Shown: positions 1 through 9,778, numbered from the stretch's first letter. The stretch is DNA of 64,000 nt from CAVSDF01 sp963726715 (GCA_963726715.1 CAVSDF010000007.1:124001-188000), one strand, 5' to 3'. Program-made: numbers and translations. Notes: a model not told the origin generated them from the letters alone.

Positions 1-142
1 GGCCGTCGACGAGGGCGGAGGCCAGCGAGAGCATTCCGGCCGCGTCGGCCCCGCGCCCGTGGAGGAGGATGAGCGCGTGCGCCGCCTCAGACGGCTCGGC
101 GCCGTCGTGGTTGATCCAGGCGTCGGCGTGGGGAAGGGACAT
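1..142 (-). CDS. Alpha/beta hydrolase, carboxylesterase/phospholipase type (5' end only)
   Basis: Only the first 47 codons lie in the window; the gene runs off the left edge. The reading starts MSLPHADAWINHDG and contains LILLHGRGADAAGM, the strand-turn with HGxG oxyanion-hole sequence typical of the carboxylesterase/phospholipase branch of alpha/beta hydrolases (YpfH/YtpA-like). The nucleophile elbow and the rest of the catalytic triad are outside the window, so the substrate cannot be inferred. The start is the ATG at 142-140. It lies about 150 nt from the end of the preceding gene on the same strand, so cotranscription is possible but not shown. Confidence 0.65.
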   Translation of the reverse strand, partial: MSLPHADAWINHDGAEPSEAAHALILLHGRGADAAGMLSLASALVDG

Positions 143-289
143 CGGGAGCAGACGGGATAGAGACCCCGCGCCAACGGACAGCCCGGCGCGGGGGTTCGGC
201 GGAGGCCAGGATGCGGCCTCCGCCGAACGAAACGGGGCGGCGCTCACTGCTGAGCACCGCCCCGGAGAGCCGTGTGAGAGCGTGCGCGG

Positions 290-2863
290 TCAGCGCACGA
301 CGACGAGCGGCTGGGTGCGCACGGTATCGCCCGAGCGGAGGCGAAGCACGTAAACACCGCTCGAAAGCGCGCCCCCCGCGTCGGTCAGACCGTCGAACTC
401 GACGGACTGTGCACCTGCGGCGTGCGTGCCGGTGGCGAGCGTTCGCACGCGGCGCCCGGCGAGGTCGATCACATCGATCGTCACGTCGCCCGCGGCGGGC
501 AGGGCGAAGCGGATCGTCGCGGCGCCGCGCACCGGGTTCGGCGTCGGCGCGTCGAGGCGCAGGGCGGCGGCGCGCGCGGGCACGTCGGCGGCGGTGACAC
601 TGCCCGCGCCGTAGACGATGAACGAGGCGACCTCGGAGAACTCCGACGCCTCGCCCGACGCCGTGCGCGAGCGGACGCGCCAGTGGTACGTGCCCGGCGC
701 GCGGCGCGCGAGCACGACAGCGGCCTCACCGGCCCCGGCGGAGACGCGCTCGGGGTTGGTCATCGCCTCGTCGGTCGCCACTTCCACGTCGAACGTGAGG
801 GCGCTCTCCGAGGCCACCGGCAGCGCCCACGAGAGCGTCGGGGCGTCGTCGGCCTCGGCGTAATCGGTGGGGCTGGCCGCGAGCGGCAGGATGACGCCCG
901 TCCCGGCGGCCGTGGTGAAGGTCGTGACGACCGACCACGACGACCACGCGGTGCCGTTGAAGGCGCGCACGCGCCACCAGTGGGTCGTGCCCGGGGCGAG
1001 GTTCTGGACCGCGAGCGACTGCGCCGGGGCGGCGACCGTGGAGGTCGTCGTCTTCGAGGCGGCGAAGTTCGAGCGCGTGCTCACCTGCACCTCGTAGCTC
1101 GCAACCGCGGCCACGTGCCCGTCGACGTACCAGGCGAGCGTCGCCGACGTGCCGGCGAGGGCGGCGCCGTCGGTGGGCGTCGTGTGGACGGCGCGGAGCG
1201 AGCCGGGCGCGCCGACGATGGTGAAGTTGGCGCTGCGCCAGCGCACCGTCCCGGCGGGGCGGACGTGCCAGTAGATGCGCGTGCCCCACGCGAGCGCCGA
1301 CGGAACGGCGAACGACGTGGCGCCGCCCGCGGTCGTCGCCGACGCGTTGGTGGCGGCGTCAGGGTTGTTCGACGTGCCCCAGCGGACCTCGAAGGCGCCG
1401 CCGGTCGCGTTCTCGACGGTCCACGAGAGCGTCGGCGCGTTGGTGTAGACGACCGCGTTGCCGACCGGCCACGTCGGCGTGGCGACGGCGGCGGGCGGCT
1501 GGAACGTGCGGAACTTGGCAAGACCGGAGGCCATGCCGGGCGTCCCCGCGCCGTCGGCGGTGCGGACGTACCAGGCGTAGCCGGTGCCCGAGGCGGCCGT
1601 GAGGACGTGCGAGGTGGCCGTCGTCGGCGCGGAGGCGACGTAGCCCGTGTTGGCGCCCGAGATGGCGGGCGCGTCGGAGCAGCTCAGCGCCGTGCAGGTG
1701 CGCGTGTAGACGATGTAGCGCTGCCCGGTCGGCGCGCCGGGCGCGTTCCACGAGAGCGAGACCGGCAGGCCGTAGACCGTCGCGCCGCCCGTCGGCCACG
1801 AGACCGCCGGGGTGACCGGCGGAGCCGCCGCGCGGGTGGTGAAGTCGAGCGGCGCCGACCACGCCGTGCACCGCGCGCCGCCGTCGGCGCAGGAGCGGAC
1901 GCGCCAGCGGTAGCGGGTGCCCTCGGCGAGGGGCGCGGCGGGCGTGTAGCTGCGCGTGGCGAGACCGCTCGCGGTCGGGGTGCCGGTGAAGCCCGCGGTG
2001 CGGAGCACGATCTCAAGGTCGTGGGTCACCCCGGCGCCGCCCGGCATGTCGCTGAACCACGAGAACGGCGGCTGCGGCATCACATCGACGCCCGAGGGAT
2101 AGTTGGCGACCGGCGCGACGAGCACCGGCCGCGTCGTGAACGGCACCTCGAGCGACGCGCCAACGGTGCGCCACGGGCCGACGGGGCCATTGCTCATCGG
2201 CCACGTGGCGACCATGTCGGTGCCCCACCCGAAGTAGCCACTCGCAGGGGGCACGAATGCGCGCACGCGCCAGACGTAGGAGGCGCTGTCGCGCAGCACG
2301 CCCGCCGGGATGGTGTAGCGCACCATGTCCAGTCCCATCTGGTCAACAAGGGTCTGGCTCCAGTCCTTCGGCGCCGATGCCGCGCGCACCTGAATCTGCG
2401 CCAGGTAGCCCTTCGCGCCGGTGCCGAGATTCCAGGAGAACTCAGGCGTCGTGGTGACGACTTCGAGGTCCTTCGACGGGTAGTCGGCGCCCGGAGCCGC
2501 GCCTGCCTCGACAGTGCGGAAGGTGGCCGTCGCGCTCCACGGCTGATTGCTCGCGCGGACGCGCCAGTAGTACGTCTGCTTGTTCTTGAGGCGCACGTCG
2601 TACGCGCGCAGCACGAGCGAGTCGGCGGTCGTGTCGCCGCCGCCGGGCAGGACGACGAGCGAGTCGGCGTGGAAGGTGCGCCCGGTGGCGAGCTGCACGC
2701 GGTACGAAGACGCCCCTGCGACCGGCGCCCAGTCGAAGTCGAATTCGAGGGCCGTCGTCTGGCCATTGGGCATCAGGCCGGTCGGGGCCTGCGCGCGCGC
2801 CGAAGCCGTACCGAGGAGAAGCGAGGTGGCGAGCAGAAGCCGCCGGAGGGAAACGAGACGCAT
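290..2863 (-). CDS. Secreted multi-FN3-like protein with type IX C-terminal sorting domain
   Basis: An 857-residue exported protein. It has a classical signal peptide (MRLVSLRRLLLATSLLLG...ARAQA), then about seven repeats of roughly 90-100 residues with the fibronectin-III-like signature SYRVQLAT...YYWRVRA...W...FRT. The last 80 residues form a FlgD-like sorting domain (PTPNPVRGAATIRFALP, ending LVVVR), which in this phylum directs proteins to the type IX secretion system. No enzymatic domain is visible, so a surface-adhesive or scaffold role is inferred only. An earlier in-frame ATG exists, but the start at 2863 puts the signal peptide at the N-terminus. An AT-rich stretch lies 40-120 bp upstream. 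Confidence 0.8.
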   Translation of the reverse strand: MRLVSLRRLLLATSLLLGTASARAQAPTGLMPNGQTTALEFDFDWAPVAGASSYRVQLATGRTFHADSLVVLPGGGDTTADSLVLRAYDVRLKNKQTYYWRVRASNQPWSATATFRTVEAGAAPGADYPSKDLEVVTTTPEFSWNLGTGAKGYLAQIQVRAASAPKDWSQTLVDQMGLDMVRYTIPAGVLRDSASYVWRVRAFVPPASGYFGWGTDMVATWPMSNGPVGPWRTVGASLEVPFTTRPVLVAPVANYPSGVDVMPQPPFSWFSDMPGGAGVTHDLEIVLRTAGFTGTPTASGLATRSYTPAAPLAEGTRYRWRVRSCADGGARCTAWSAPLDFTTRAAAPPVTPAVSWPTGGATVYGLPVSLSWNAPGAPTGQRYIVYTRTCTALSCSDAPAISGANTGYVASAPTTATSHVLTAASGTGYAWYVRTADGAGTPGMASGLAKFRTFQPPAAVATPTWPVGNAVVYTNAPTLSWTVENATGGAFEVRWGTSNNPDAATNASATTAGGATSFAVPSALAWGTRIYWHVRPAGTVRWRSANFTIVGAPGSLRAVHTTPTDGAALAGTSATLAWYVDGHVAAVASYEVQVSTRSNFAASKTTTSTVAAPAQSLAVQNLAPGTTHWWRVRAFNGTAWSSWSVVTTFTTAAGTGVILPLAASPTDYAEADDAPTLSWALPVASESALTFDVEVATDEAMTNPERVSAGAGEAAVVLARRAPGTYHWRVRSRTASGEASEFSEVASFIVYGAGSVTAADVPARAAALRLDAPTPNPVRGAATIRFALPAAGDVTIDVIDLAGRRVRTLATGTHAAGAQSVEFDGLTDAGGALSSGVYVLRLRSGDTVRTQPLVVVR

Positions 2864-3271
2864 GGGGTGCCGTCGAAGGGGGAAAGATGTTCCGAGGTCA
2901 AAACGGCACCTCAAATCGCACGGGCAAGATGCTTCTAACCAGGCCCCTTGCAGAGAAATAAAATGCTGGGTTACAACATCGTAACACGTCTAGATACAGA
3001 CCTCTGCTGGGGCTCGCCCTGCCCGGTTCGGCGGTCGCGCGCGCCGTACGGGCGGCCTTGAGACGCCGGACGAACGGCCTTTCGCGTTCCTGCGACTCCC
3101 GTGACGGGCACCGCGACCCTCGTCGCTCGCCCGGCGGACGTGCTCATACGGGATCGGGGGATTGCCGATGCATTGCTCCAGGGCGCCGTCCCTGCCGGGG
3201 CGACAGTGCCGGGCGGGGGACGCCTCGCCCCGACGAACCATCCGATCCACGACGGGGTCGCCGATTCCGTA
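2864..3271. other. Intergenic region, no supported gene
   Basis: About 400 bp between two minus-strand genes. The part near 2900-3000 is clearly AT-richer than the surroundings and is the likely promoter area for the FN3-repeat gene. Short open frames on both strands lack codon bias or recognisable motifs. No repeat family found elsewhere in the window is evident. Confidence 0.5.
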
Positions 3272-4450
3272 TCAGACCGGCACGACCGGAAGACCCACTG
3301 AGGCGCCATCGCCCGTCGCAACGGACGCGCTCGCCCCATCCCCTAACGCCGCGTGCGCGGCGTCGAGGGCGGCTTCTTCGGCTTCGAGGTCGGCGAGGAG
3401 CGGGAGGATGGCCTCGCGCGGGCCGCGGCGGGCGTCGAGGCGCTGCGCGACGAACTTCGTCCACGCGTAGCGCGCCTTACCGGGCAGGCCCTGCCAGAAG
3501 TACGGGCTGCGCGGGTTCGTCGCGAACGACGGCTCGAAGTAGCAGTTGACCGTGCAGCCGCGGCAGACCTCGTGGCGCCCCTGCATCGCCCGGTGCCACG
3601 CCACCTTCTCCGAGTGCCAGAGGCCGTAGAGATCACCTTTGATCGGCACGCGCTCCAGGCCGAAATGGTAGCACGGGAGGACGATCTCGTCGAAGGGCGA
3701 AATCACCACCGTCGTGCTCACGGCGCGACATTCGGGACGGGCGGGGTCGTTGCCACCCGCGCGGCGGAGCGCGAGGAAGGCGGGGTTGAGGTAGACGTAC
3801 GGCTTGCGCGCGAACGCCTCCATCTTCCGCATCACCTCGTCGGTGAGCGCCTCGCCGAGCCCCTCGTACTCGAAGACCGGGTTGACGATCAGCATGAGCC
3901 CGTTGGGCCGCGAGAAGCGCTCGTAGATCGTCTCCAGGTACGGGTACGACTCGTTGGTGACGGTAAAGATGAGGTCGGGCCGCTCGCCGAGTTCCAGTGC
4001 GGTCTCGATCGATTGCATCAGCCGGTTGAAGCACCGGACGCCGCGGCTCCGGTCGTGCGCGCCGGGGTAGGGCGCGTCGATGGAGAAGTGCAGCAGGTCG
4101 ACGAGGCCCTTGAGCTGCGCGGCACGCTTCGGGTAGAGGAGGCCGTTGGTGGTCACCGTCGTGCGCATCCCGCGCTCCTTCGCCATCGCCAGCAGTTCGT
4201 GCAGGCGCGTGTGGAGGAGCGGCTCGCCGCCGGTGAAGTCGACGATCTTGACGCCGAGCCGCTTCAGATCGTCGAGGTTGCGCGCGGCGTCGGCGAGGTC
4301 GATCATCGGCGAGGGCTTCTCCCAGATGTCGCAGAAGCCGCACTTCGCGTTGCAGCGGTACGTGACGTAGTAGTTGGCGAGGACGGGCACAGGCGGACGC
4401 GGGCGAGGCGCCGAAGCGCGCAGAGGAAGCCCCGTCGGTACGCGCCCCAC
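3272..4450 (-). CDS. Radical SAM protein with C-terminal cysteine cluster
   Basis: About 392 residues. The radical SAM [4Fe-4S] motif CNAKCGFC follows a typical N-terminal strand (VLANYYVTYR), and FTGGEPLL is the SAM-binding GGE motif. The C-terminal third holds further cysteines (CRGCTVNCYF, PECRA, LPCYH), resembling a SPASM-like auxiliary cluster. The substrate cannot be assigned; relatives include hopanoid HpnH-type and peptide-modifying enzymes. There is no ATG in a sensible place: GTG at 4450 is chosen, and GTG at 4390 would start at VPVLANYY. A long open frame continues upstream but reads the antiporter gene out of frame, so the large fused ORF is not real. A repeat-rich gap of 180 bp separates it from the antiporter. 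Confidence 0.82.
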   Translation of the reverse strand: MGRVPTGLPLRASAPRPRPPVPVLANYYVTYRCNAKCGFCDIWEKPSPMIDLADAARNLDDLKRLGVKIVDFTGGEPLLHTRLHELLAMAKERGMRTTVTTNGLLYPKRAAQLKGLVDLLHFSIDAPYPGAHDRSRGVRCFNRLMQSIETALELGERPDLIFTVTNESYPYLETIYERFSRPNGLMLIVNPVFEYEGLGEALTDEVMRKMEAFARKPYVYLNPAFLALRRAGGNDPARPECRAVSTTVVISPFDEIVLPCYHFGLERVPIKGDLYGLWHSEKVAWHRAMQGRHEVCRGCTVNCYFEPSFATNPRSPYFWQGLPGKARYAWTKFVAQRLDARRGPREAILPLLADLEAEEAALDAAHAALGDGASASVATGDGASVGLPVVPV

Positions 4451-4632
4451 GGGCCGGTGTGCCCATTGGTGTTGGTCGTGGGTGGTTGGTCGTTGCTGGT
4501 GGATCGACCGGCGCGGTCCGGTCACCGGCGCGACACCGTCCCGTAGGGGCGGGTCTCGACCCGCCCGCGCGCCGCCACGCCAGCCATCCATCCGACCACC
4601 CGTCGTTCGCGCCGCCCGCGCCCCCATCCCCG
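4451..4632. repeat. Intergenic repeat cluster: heptamer tract plus GTAGGGGCGGGTC palindrome
   Basis: Two repeat types sit side by side. A degenerate TTGGTGG/TTGGTCG tract occupies about 4466-4500. A 24-nt palindromic element at 4543-4566 reads GTAGGGGCGGGTCTCGACCC followed by GCCC. The same palindrome recurs at 12808-12831, 39340-39364 and, inverted, 39427-39450, always between genes. Confidence 0.75.
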
Positions 4633-6669
4633 TCACCCCCCGAAGCCCACGAGACCCGGCCCGGGCGCGGCGCCATCGGGGAGGGGGGCGTAGGCGACGA
4701 GGAGGTTGAGGGCGGGGTGGCGGCGGGCGAGGTGGGCGGGGAGGCGGTCGAGGGCGGCGGTGTGGCCGATCGCGTCGGGGCGGAGGCCGACGAGCACGAG
4801 GAGCACGTCGGGGCGGGCGTGGGGGTCGAGGAGGGCGTCGGCGGCGGCGTCCCACGCGGCGGCGTCGAGGACGGTCGCGGGGCCGGGGCCGACGAGCGGG
4901 CGCAGGGCCGCGTGCGCGTCGGCGGGGGCGACGATTCGGACGGGCGCGCCCAGCCGGGTGGCGAGCACGCGGGCGGCGTGGGCGATGGCGCCGGTGCCGG
5001 GCACGCGGTCGGCGAGCGGCGGAACGGCGACGACCACCTCGCGCGTCGTCGAGACCGGATGGGTGAGGCGGCAGACGACGACGAGGTCGGGCGCGTCGGA
5101 GAGCAGCTGGTCGAGGACCGAGCCGAAGACGCGGTCGGTGGCCGAGCGGTCGCCGTTCCAGCCGACGACGAGGGCCGTCGCCCGGTTTTCCTCGGCGGCG
5201 CGGACGAGTCCCGAGGCGGCGTTCGCATCGACGCGCGTGAGGGGCGCGACGGGCGCCCCGGCGGCGTGGGCGTGGGCGCTCGCGCGGGCGAGCAGGCGCT
5301 CGGCATCGGCGACGCGCGCCCGCGTCGTGCCGTCGGTGGCCGGGGGCACGACGGCGACGGGCAGGAGCGGCTCGGCGCCCTCGCGCAGCAGCAGGGCGAC
5401 ATCGACGAGCGACTCGGCGGTCTCGGGGTTCGAGAGCGAGACGAGCACGCGCGTCGGGCGGTCGTCGTCGAGGGTCGGGGCGGCGCGGGCGAGGGCGAGG
5501 GCCACGCGGCGCCCGAAGCGCTCGGTCAGCACCGGCCCGGCGATGCAGGTGACGAGGATCATCAGGATCGTTCCGTTCAGGACCGCATCCCCGAAGAGGC
5601 CGATCCGCACGCCGACGAGCGTCGCCGCGAGGGTCGCGGCCGCCTGTGGAAGCGTGAGGCCGAGCGCCACGCCCGCCTCGTCGCGCGACATCCGGCCCAT
5701 CCGGGCGCCGATGGCGACGGCTGCCGTCTTGGTGACGAGCATCGTGCCGAGCATCGCCGCCGCGATGAACCACGCGTCGGTGCGGGTGGCGAGCACATGC
5801 AGGTCGACGAGCATGCCGGTCGAGAGCAGGAAGAGCGGCACGAAGAGCGACTCGCCGGAGAAGTGCAGGCGCCCGGCGAGCGATCCGCCCTCGGGCACGA
5901 GCCGGTTGAGCGCGAGGCCCGCGAAGAAGGCGCCGATGATGGGCTCCAGGCCGACGACCTCCGCCAGAAACCCGGCCCCGAAGACCGCCGCGAGCACGAA
6001 CAGGTACGCCTCGACGCCGCCCGTCCGCACGCGCCGCAGCACGCGCTGCCCGAGCCGCGGCAGCCCCCAGAGCACGAGCACGACGTAGGCGACGAGGAGC
6101 GCGACCATCCGAATCCACACGAGCGCCCCCGTCTCGCCCGTCGCCGCGTTGGCGACGACCGCGAGCACGAGGAGGGTGCAGGTGTCGGTCAGGATCGTCG
6201 CCCCGACGAGCGCCGAGACGACGCGCGTCTGCCCGATGCCGAGCCGCGTGGCGATGGGGTAGGTGAGGAGCGTGTGCGAGGCGAAGAGGCTGCCGAGGAG
6301 GATGGCGGGCAGCCAGTCGAAGCCGAGCACGAACCGCGCGACGAGCAGCCCGGCGGTCTGCGGCAGCACGAACGTGGCGACGCCGAAGACGATGCTGTCG
6401 CGCCGGTAGCGCGCGAACTGGTTGAGGTTCAGCTCCAGGCCCGCCTGAAACATGATGAAGATGAGCCCGATGTTGCCGAGGAGCACGATGGCGCCGTCGC
6501 GCTGGAGCATCCCCAGCCCCTTCGGCCCGACTGCGATGCCAGCCAGCAACAGCCCGACCAAACCGGGAATGCGCACGCGCTCGGCGATGGGCGGCACGAC
6601 GAGCAGCAGCAGGAGCAGGAGCGCGAAGACGGCGACCGGGTCGGTGAGCGGCAGCGAGGGCAGGTGCAT
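4633..6669 (-). CDS. CPA2-family cation:proton antiporter with universal-stress-like C-terminus
   Basis: A 678-residue inner-membrane protein. Residues 1-400 form a hydrophobic Na+/H+ exchanger domain of the KefB/CPA2 type with about a dozen membrane segments (VGLLLAGIAVGPKGLG near the N-terminus, GAFFAGLALNRL in the middle). The last 270 residues are soluble and resemble two universal-stress-protein-like units (VLVSLSNPETAESLVDVALLLR, ALVVGWNGD). It probably exchanges Na+ or K+ for protons in pH or ion homeostasis; ion specificity is not visible. No TrkA-N domain is present. The ATG at 6669 is preferred to an upstream ATG at 6846, because the intervening stretch is low-complexity and uncharacteristic. 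Confidence 0.88.
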   Translation of the reverse strand: MHLPSLPLTDPVAVFALLLLLLLVVPPIAERVRIPGLVGLLLAGIAVGPKGLGMLQRDGAIVLLGNIGLIFIMFQAGLELNLNQFARYRRDSIVFGVATFVLPQTAGLLVARFVLGFDWLPAILLGSLFASHTLLTYPIATRLGIGQTRVVSALVGATILTDTCTLLVLAVVANAATGETGALVWIRMVALLVAYVVLVLWGLPRLGQRVLRRVRTGGVEAYLFVLAAVFGAGFLAEVVGLEPIIGAFFAGLALNRLVPEGGSLAGRLHFSGESLFVPLFLLSTGMLVDLHVLATRTDAWFIAAAMLGTMLVTKTAAVAIGARMGRMSRDEAGVALGLTLPQAAATLAATLVGVRIGLFGDAVLNGTILMILVTCIAGPVLTERFGRRVALALARAAPTLDDDRPTRVLVSLSNPETAESLVDVALLLREGAEPLLPVAVVPPATDGTTRARVADAERLLARASAHAHAAGAPVAPLTRVDANAASGLVRAAEENRATALVVGWNGDRSATDRVFGSVLDQLLSDAPDLVVVCRLTHPVSTTREVVVAVPPLADRVPGTGAIAHAARVLATRLGAPVRIVAPADAHAALRPLVGPGPATVLDAAAWDAAADALLDPHARPDVLLVLVGLRPDAIGHTAALDRLPAHLARRHPALNLLVAYAPLPDGAAPGPGLVGFGG

Positions 6670-6852
6670 CGGCGGGGGACGGTCGGGCGGCGCCGCCAAG
6701 CTACCGCCCGGCGGACGACGACGACGGACGACCGACGACCGAGCGGCGGGCGCCATCGGTGCAGGCGAAGGCGACGCGCGGTGGTACAGCGCGCGTTGCG
6801 GCGCGGTCGGGAGCCGCCCTCCAATGCCCCATCCCCACTCCCCCATCCGTCG

Positions 6853-7884
6853 TCAATACGTCAGCAGCGCCCCGCCCATCGAGAAGCCGGCGCCGGTGCC
6901 GACGAGGAGGGCGGTCTGGCCGCGGCGGAGGCGTCCGGTGGTCACGGCTTCGCAGAGCGCCATCGGGATCGACGCGGCGATGGTGTTGCCGACCGATCCG
7001 AGGGTGACGACGACGCGGTCGTCGGGCCATCCGAAGGCGCCTGCGATGCGCACGCCCGCGAGGCTCGCCTGATGCGGCACGACGACATCGACACGTCCGC
7101 CGGGAATGCCCGCCACATCGTCGAGGCCGCGCGAGAGGCCGCCGGCGAGGCGGTCGAGGAAGGCGGGGAGGCGGGCGCGGGCCATCCGCAGGACGCCGAG
7201 GCCGTCCATCGTGAACAGGTTGTCGGCGGGCGTCGTCGCCGGATCGTTCGGGTGGAGGCGCGTGCCCCCTCCGCGCACCTCGGTCAGGTGGGCGCCGTCG
7301 CCGTAGGTCTCGAAGCGGAAGGCGTGGAGGCCCGGCGGCGCGAGGCCGGGCGCGCGGTCGGCGCCCGCGGAGGCGGTGAGGACGGCGGCGGCGGCGCCAT
7401 CGCCCATGAGCAGGGCGCTCTCGGGCTGCTCGACGTTGAGGCCGACGCTCGGGCGCTCGCTGCTGACGACGAGGATGCGCCGGTAGCGCCCGGCGGCGAG
7501 AAACGCCGACGCCACGTCGAGCGCGGCGACGAAGCTCAGGCAGGTCGCGTGGACGGAGAAGGCGGGCGTGCCCGAGAGCCCGAGCGCCCGAGCGACGAGC
7601 GGCCCCCCGTCCGGCAGCGTCTGTTCATTGGTGCCCGACGCGTTCACGATGAGGTCGATCTCGGCGGCGTCCATCCCCGCATCGTCGAGCGCCGCACGTG
7701 CCGCAAGCGCCGCCATCCCCGACGACGTTTCGCCTGCGTTCGGATCGGCGACGCGGCGTTCGCAGACGCCGGTGCGCGCGAGCGCCCACTCGGCGGACAC
7801 GCCGCACCGGGCGGCCATTTCGGCGGTGGGCACGGTGCGGGCGGGCAGGTAGCGCCCGAGTCCGGCGATGTGGAGCGGGGTCAT
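6853..7884 (-). CDS. 3-oxoacyl-ACP synthase III family protein (FabH-like)
   Basis: A 343-residue thiolase-fold condensing enzyme. The FabH triad is readable: Cys115 in HATCLSF, His in VVPHQAS and Asn in SVGNTIAAS. Such enzymes condense acyl-CoA with malonyl-ACP to start fatty-acid chains; some relatives act in specialised lipid or beta-lactone pathways. No fab, acp or plsX genes are adjacent, so this may be an accessory ketosynthase rather than the housekeeping FabH. The ATG at 7884 is about 20 nt downstream of a TACCCTTG promoter-like element. The downstream antiporter starts 183 bp beyond the stop. Confidence 0.85.
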   Translation of the reverse strand: MTPLHIAGLGRYLPARTVPTAEMAARCGVSAEWALARTGVCERRVADPNAGETSSGMAALAARAALDDAGMDAAEIDLIVNASGTNEQTLPDGGPLVARALGLSGTPAFSVHATCLSFVAALDVASAFLAAGRYRRILVVSSERPSVGLNVEQPESALLMGDGAAAAVLTASAGADRAPGLAPPGLHAFRFETYGDGAHLTEVRGGGTRLHPNDPATTPADNLFTMDGLGVLRMARARLPAFLDRLAGGLSRGLDDVAGIPGGRVDVVVPHQASLAGVRIAGAFGWPDDRVVVTLGSVGNTIAASIPMALCEAVTTGRLRRGQTALLVGTGAGFSMGGALLTY

Positions 7885-8183
7885 CGGAGCGTGGAACGTC
7901 GGTGCCGCAAGGGTACGCCGGAGCCTCCGGTGTTGCGCGCCCCGGTCCGCCGTGGGCGCGGCCGGATGCGGCGGGGGGTGTTGGTTGGTGGATTGAGGAT
8001 GGGCGTCGATGCGGCGGGCGCGGGCAAACGGATGGGCGTGGAGGCGGTGCGACGGATGGGCACGCATCTATCGTGCCTGTACCCCTCCACCTCGCGCATC
8101 GCGCGTCGCGCCGCCCGTGGACGTTTCGCGGCGTCCACGCCGTTCGAGCGGCATCCGCGTCCTGCTCCGTCGCGGCGGTCCCG
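7885..8183. other. Divergent intergenic region (fabH-like / permease)
   Basis: This 300-bp region separates two divergent genes. It carries a promoter-like element facing each way (7908-7915 minus; 8184-8191 plus) and a GTTGGTTGGTGGATTG heptamer-like tract near 7980-7996. No coding sequence is supported. Confidence 0.5.
7908..7915 (-). promoter_or_regulatory. TAnnTTnG-type promoter element (fabH-like gene)
   Basis: TACCCTTG read on the minus strand, about 23 nt before the ATG at 7884. One mismatch to the TAnnTTTG consensus of Bacteroidetes sigma-A promoters. Confidence 0.4.
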
Positions 8184-8191
8184 TACCTTCG
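8184..8191 (+). promoter_or_regulatory. TAnnTTnG-type promoter element (permease gene)
   Basis: TACCTTCG. Transcription would start near 8197, which disfavours the GTG at 8196 and supports the GTG at 8217 as the permease start. Confidence 0.45.
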
Positions 8192-8216
8192 GGGCGTGCC
8201 GTTCATCCCCCCGCGC

Positions 8217-9663
8217 GTGTCCCGTCGTCTGCCGTTTCTGCTTGCCCGGCGCTACCTCGTCGCGCGGCGCGAGGTGTCGCTCATCACCGTCATCACCGGG
8301 CTGTCGGTCGTCGGCGTGGCCGTCGGCGTGGCGGCGCTCGTCATCGTGCTGAGCGTGATGAACGGCTTCTTCGGGTTCGCGCGCGACGTGCTCGTCTCGC
8401 TCGACCCGCACGTGCGCGTCGTCTGCGAGGGCGGCTGCACGGTCGCGGAGGCCGATTCGGTGCGGCGGATTGCGATTGCGCTCCCGCAGCATCCGCGGGC
8501 GACGGCGTACGTCGAGGGCAAGGCCATGATTGCGCTCGGCGGGGCGGCGTCGGCCAACAAGGTCGTCGTGGTGCGCGGCGTCGAACCCGGCGCCTTCGTC
8601 GGCGCAGAGACGCTCGACCGGACGCTCTCCGCGGGCGCGCTCGACCTCGCGCGGCGCGACGGGCAGGGCGGCCTGCTCCTCGGCACCGCCCTCGCCAACC
8701 GCCTCGGCCTCATCGCCGCCACGCCCCGCTCCGCCACCGAGCGCCGCCCGTCCGCCCCGTCCACCGACTCCTCCGACGTGTCGCGCGACCTCACCGCCGA
8801 CGCGATCCTCGACGCGGAAGACGACGCCCTCGCCGCCGCGGATTCGACAGGCGACGCCCTGCCCGATCCGCCCCTCGCGCTCGTCGGCGGGATGCGCGGC
8901 TCGGACGTGTCGCTGCTGAGCGCGCAGGGCGTCGAGGCCGCCTTCGCCGGACCGTTCGCCGTGCCGGGCCTCGCGCGCTTCGAGTTGCGCGGCGTCTTCG
9001 AGATGGAGGCGGCCTACGACGAGAGCCACGCCTTCATCGCCCTCGACGAGGCGCAGCGCCTCTTCCGCACCGGCGACCGCGTGACCGGCCTCGACCTGCG
9101 CCTGCCCGACCTCGACGACGCCCCGGCGGTGCAGCGCGCCCTCACCGCGGCCCTCGCCCCGACGGGCGGCGCGCCCTCGCGCTACCGCGCCGAGACGTGG
9201 TACGACCTCCACAAGGGTCTCTACGGCGTCATGCGGCTCGAAAAGTTCGGCGCGAGCCTGATCCTCATGCTCATCGTCGTCGTCGCCGCCTTCAACATCG
9301 TCGGGGCGCTCATGATGATCGTGATCGAGAAGCGGCGCGACGTCGGCGTGCTCGCGGCGATGGGCCTCTCGCGGGCGGGCATCCGGCGCGTCTTCCTGCT
9401 CGAAGGCCTGCTGATCGGGCTCGTCGGGACGGGCCTCGGGCTCGCGTTCGGTCTCGGCGCTGGCGTTCGTGCAGCAGACGACCGGCCTCGTGCCGATGCA
9501 GGGCGGCGACGCCTTCCTCCTCGACGCCTACCCCGTCGACATCGACGCGCTCGACGTGGCGCTCGTGGCGCTCTCCGCGCTCGGCCTCTGCGTCCTCGCC
9601 GCCGTCTACCCCGCCCGCCGCGCCGCCGCCCAGGACCCCGCCGCCGCCGTGAGCCAGCCGTGA
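8217..9663 (+). CDS. LolC/LolE-type ABC transporter permease (single-base frameshift near 9455)
   Basis: A FtsX-like permease of the lipoprotein-releasing LolC/E family, which with LolD moves lipoproteins from the inner membrane towards LolA. The N-terminal motif LLARRYLVARREVSLIT, first membrane segment and VLSVMNGFF are diagnostic. A large periplasmic domain follows, then the C-terminal FtsX helices (LIVVVAAFNIVGALMMIV, EKRRDVGVLAAMG). The frame breaks near 9455; the remaining ~65 residues (QQTTGLVPMQGGDAF ... AAQDPAAAVSQP) continue one frame over to the stop at 9663. Deleting one G of ctcGgcg restores FGLALAFVQQTTG. The periplasmic domain has a non-conserved insertion of about 40 residues (STDSSDVSRDLTADA). 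GTG at 8217 is chosen; GTG at 8196 is the alternative. Confidence 0.85.
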
Positions 9664-9778
9664 CGTGCGCCGACGGGGGCACACACGCGGGCCGCCGGTG
9701 CGAATCGCGTCAGCGTGAGGGTTGAGGGCGAGAGCCCCGTCGTTCGTTTATTTGTCGTGCACCAAAACAGAGGGGCAT

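Noticed and set aside
422..2938. Long plus-strand frame opposite the FN3-repeat gene
   Set aside because: Arg/Gly/Ala-rich antisense reading, common in very GC-rich DNA; no domains, while the minus strand reads a clear secreted protein.
4459..8352. 1297-codon plus-strand open frame
   Set aside because: Antisense to the antiporter and ketosynthase genes, no recognisable motif, composition typical of shadow frames.
9440..9470. Programmed frameshift in the LolC-type gene
   Set aside because: No slippery run or stimulatory structure is apparent, and similar one-base breaks occur in many unrelated genes here, favouring sequence error or mutation.
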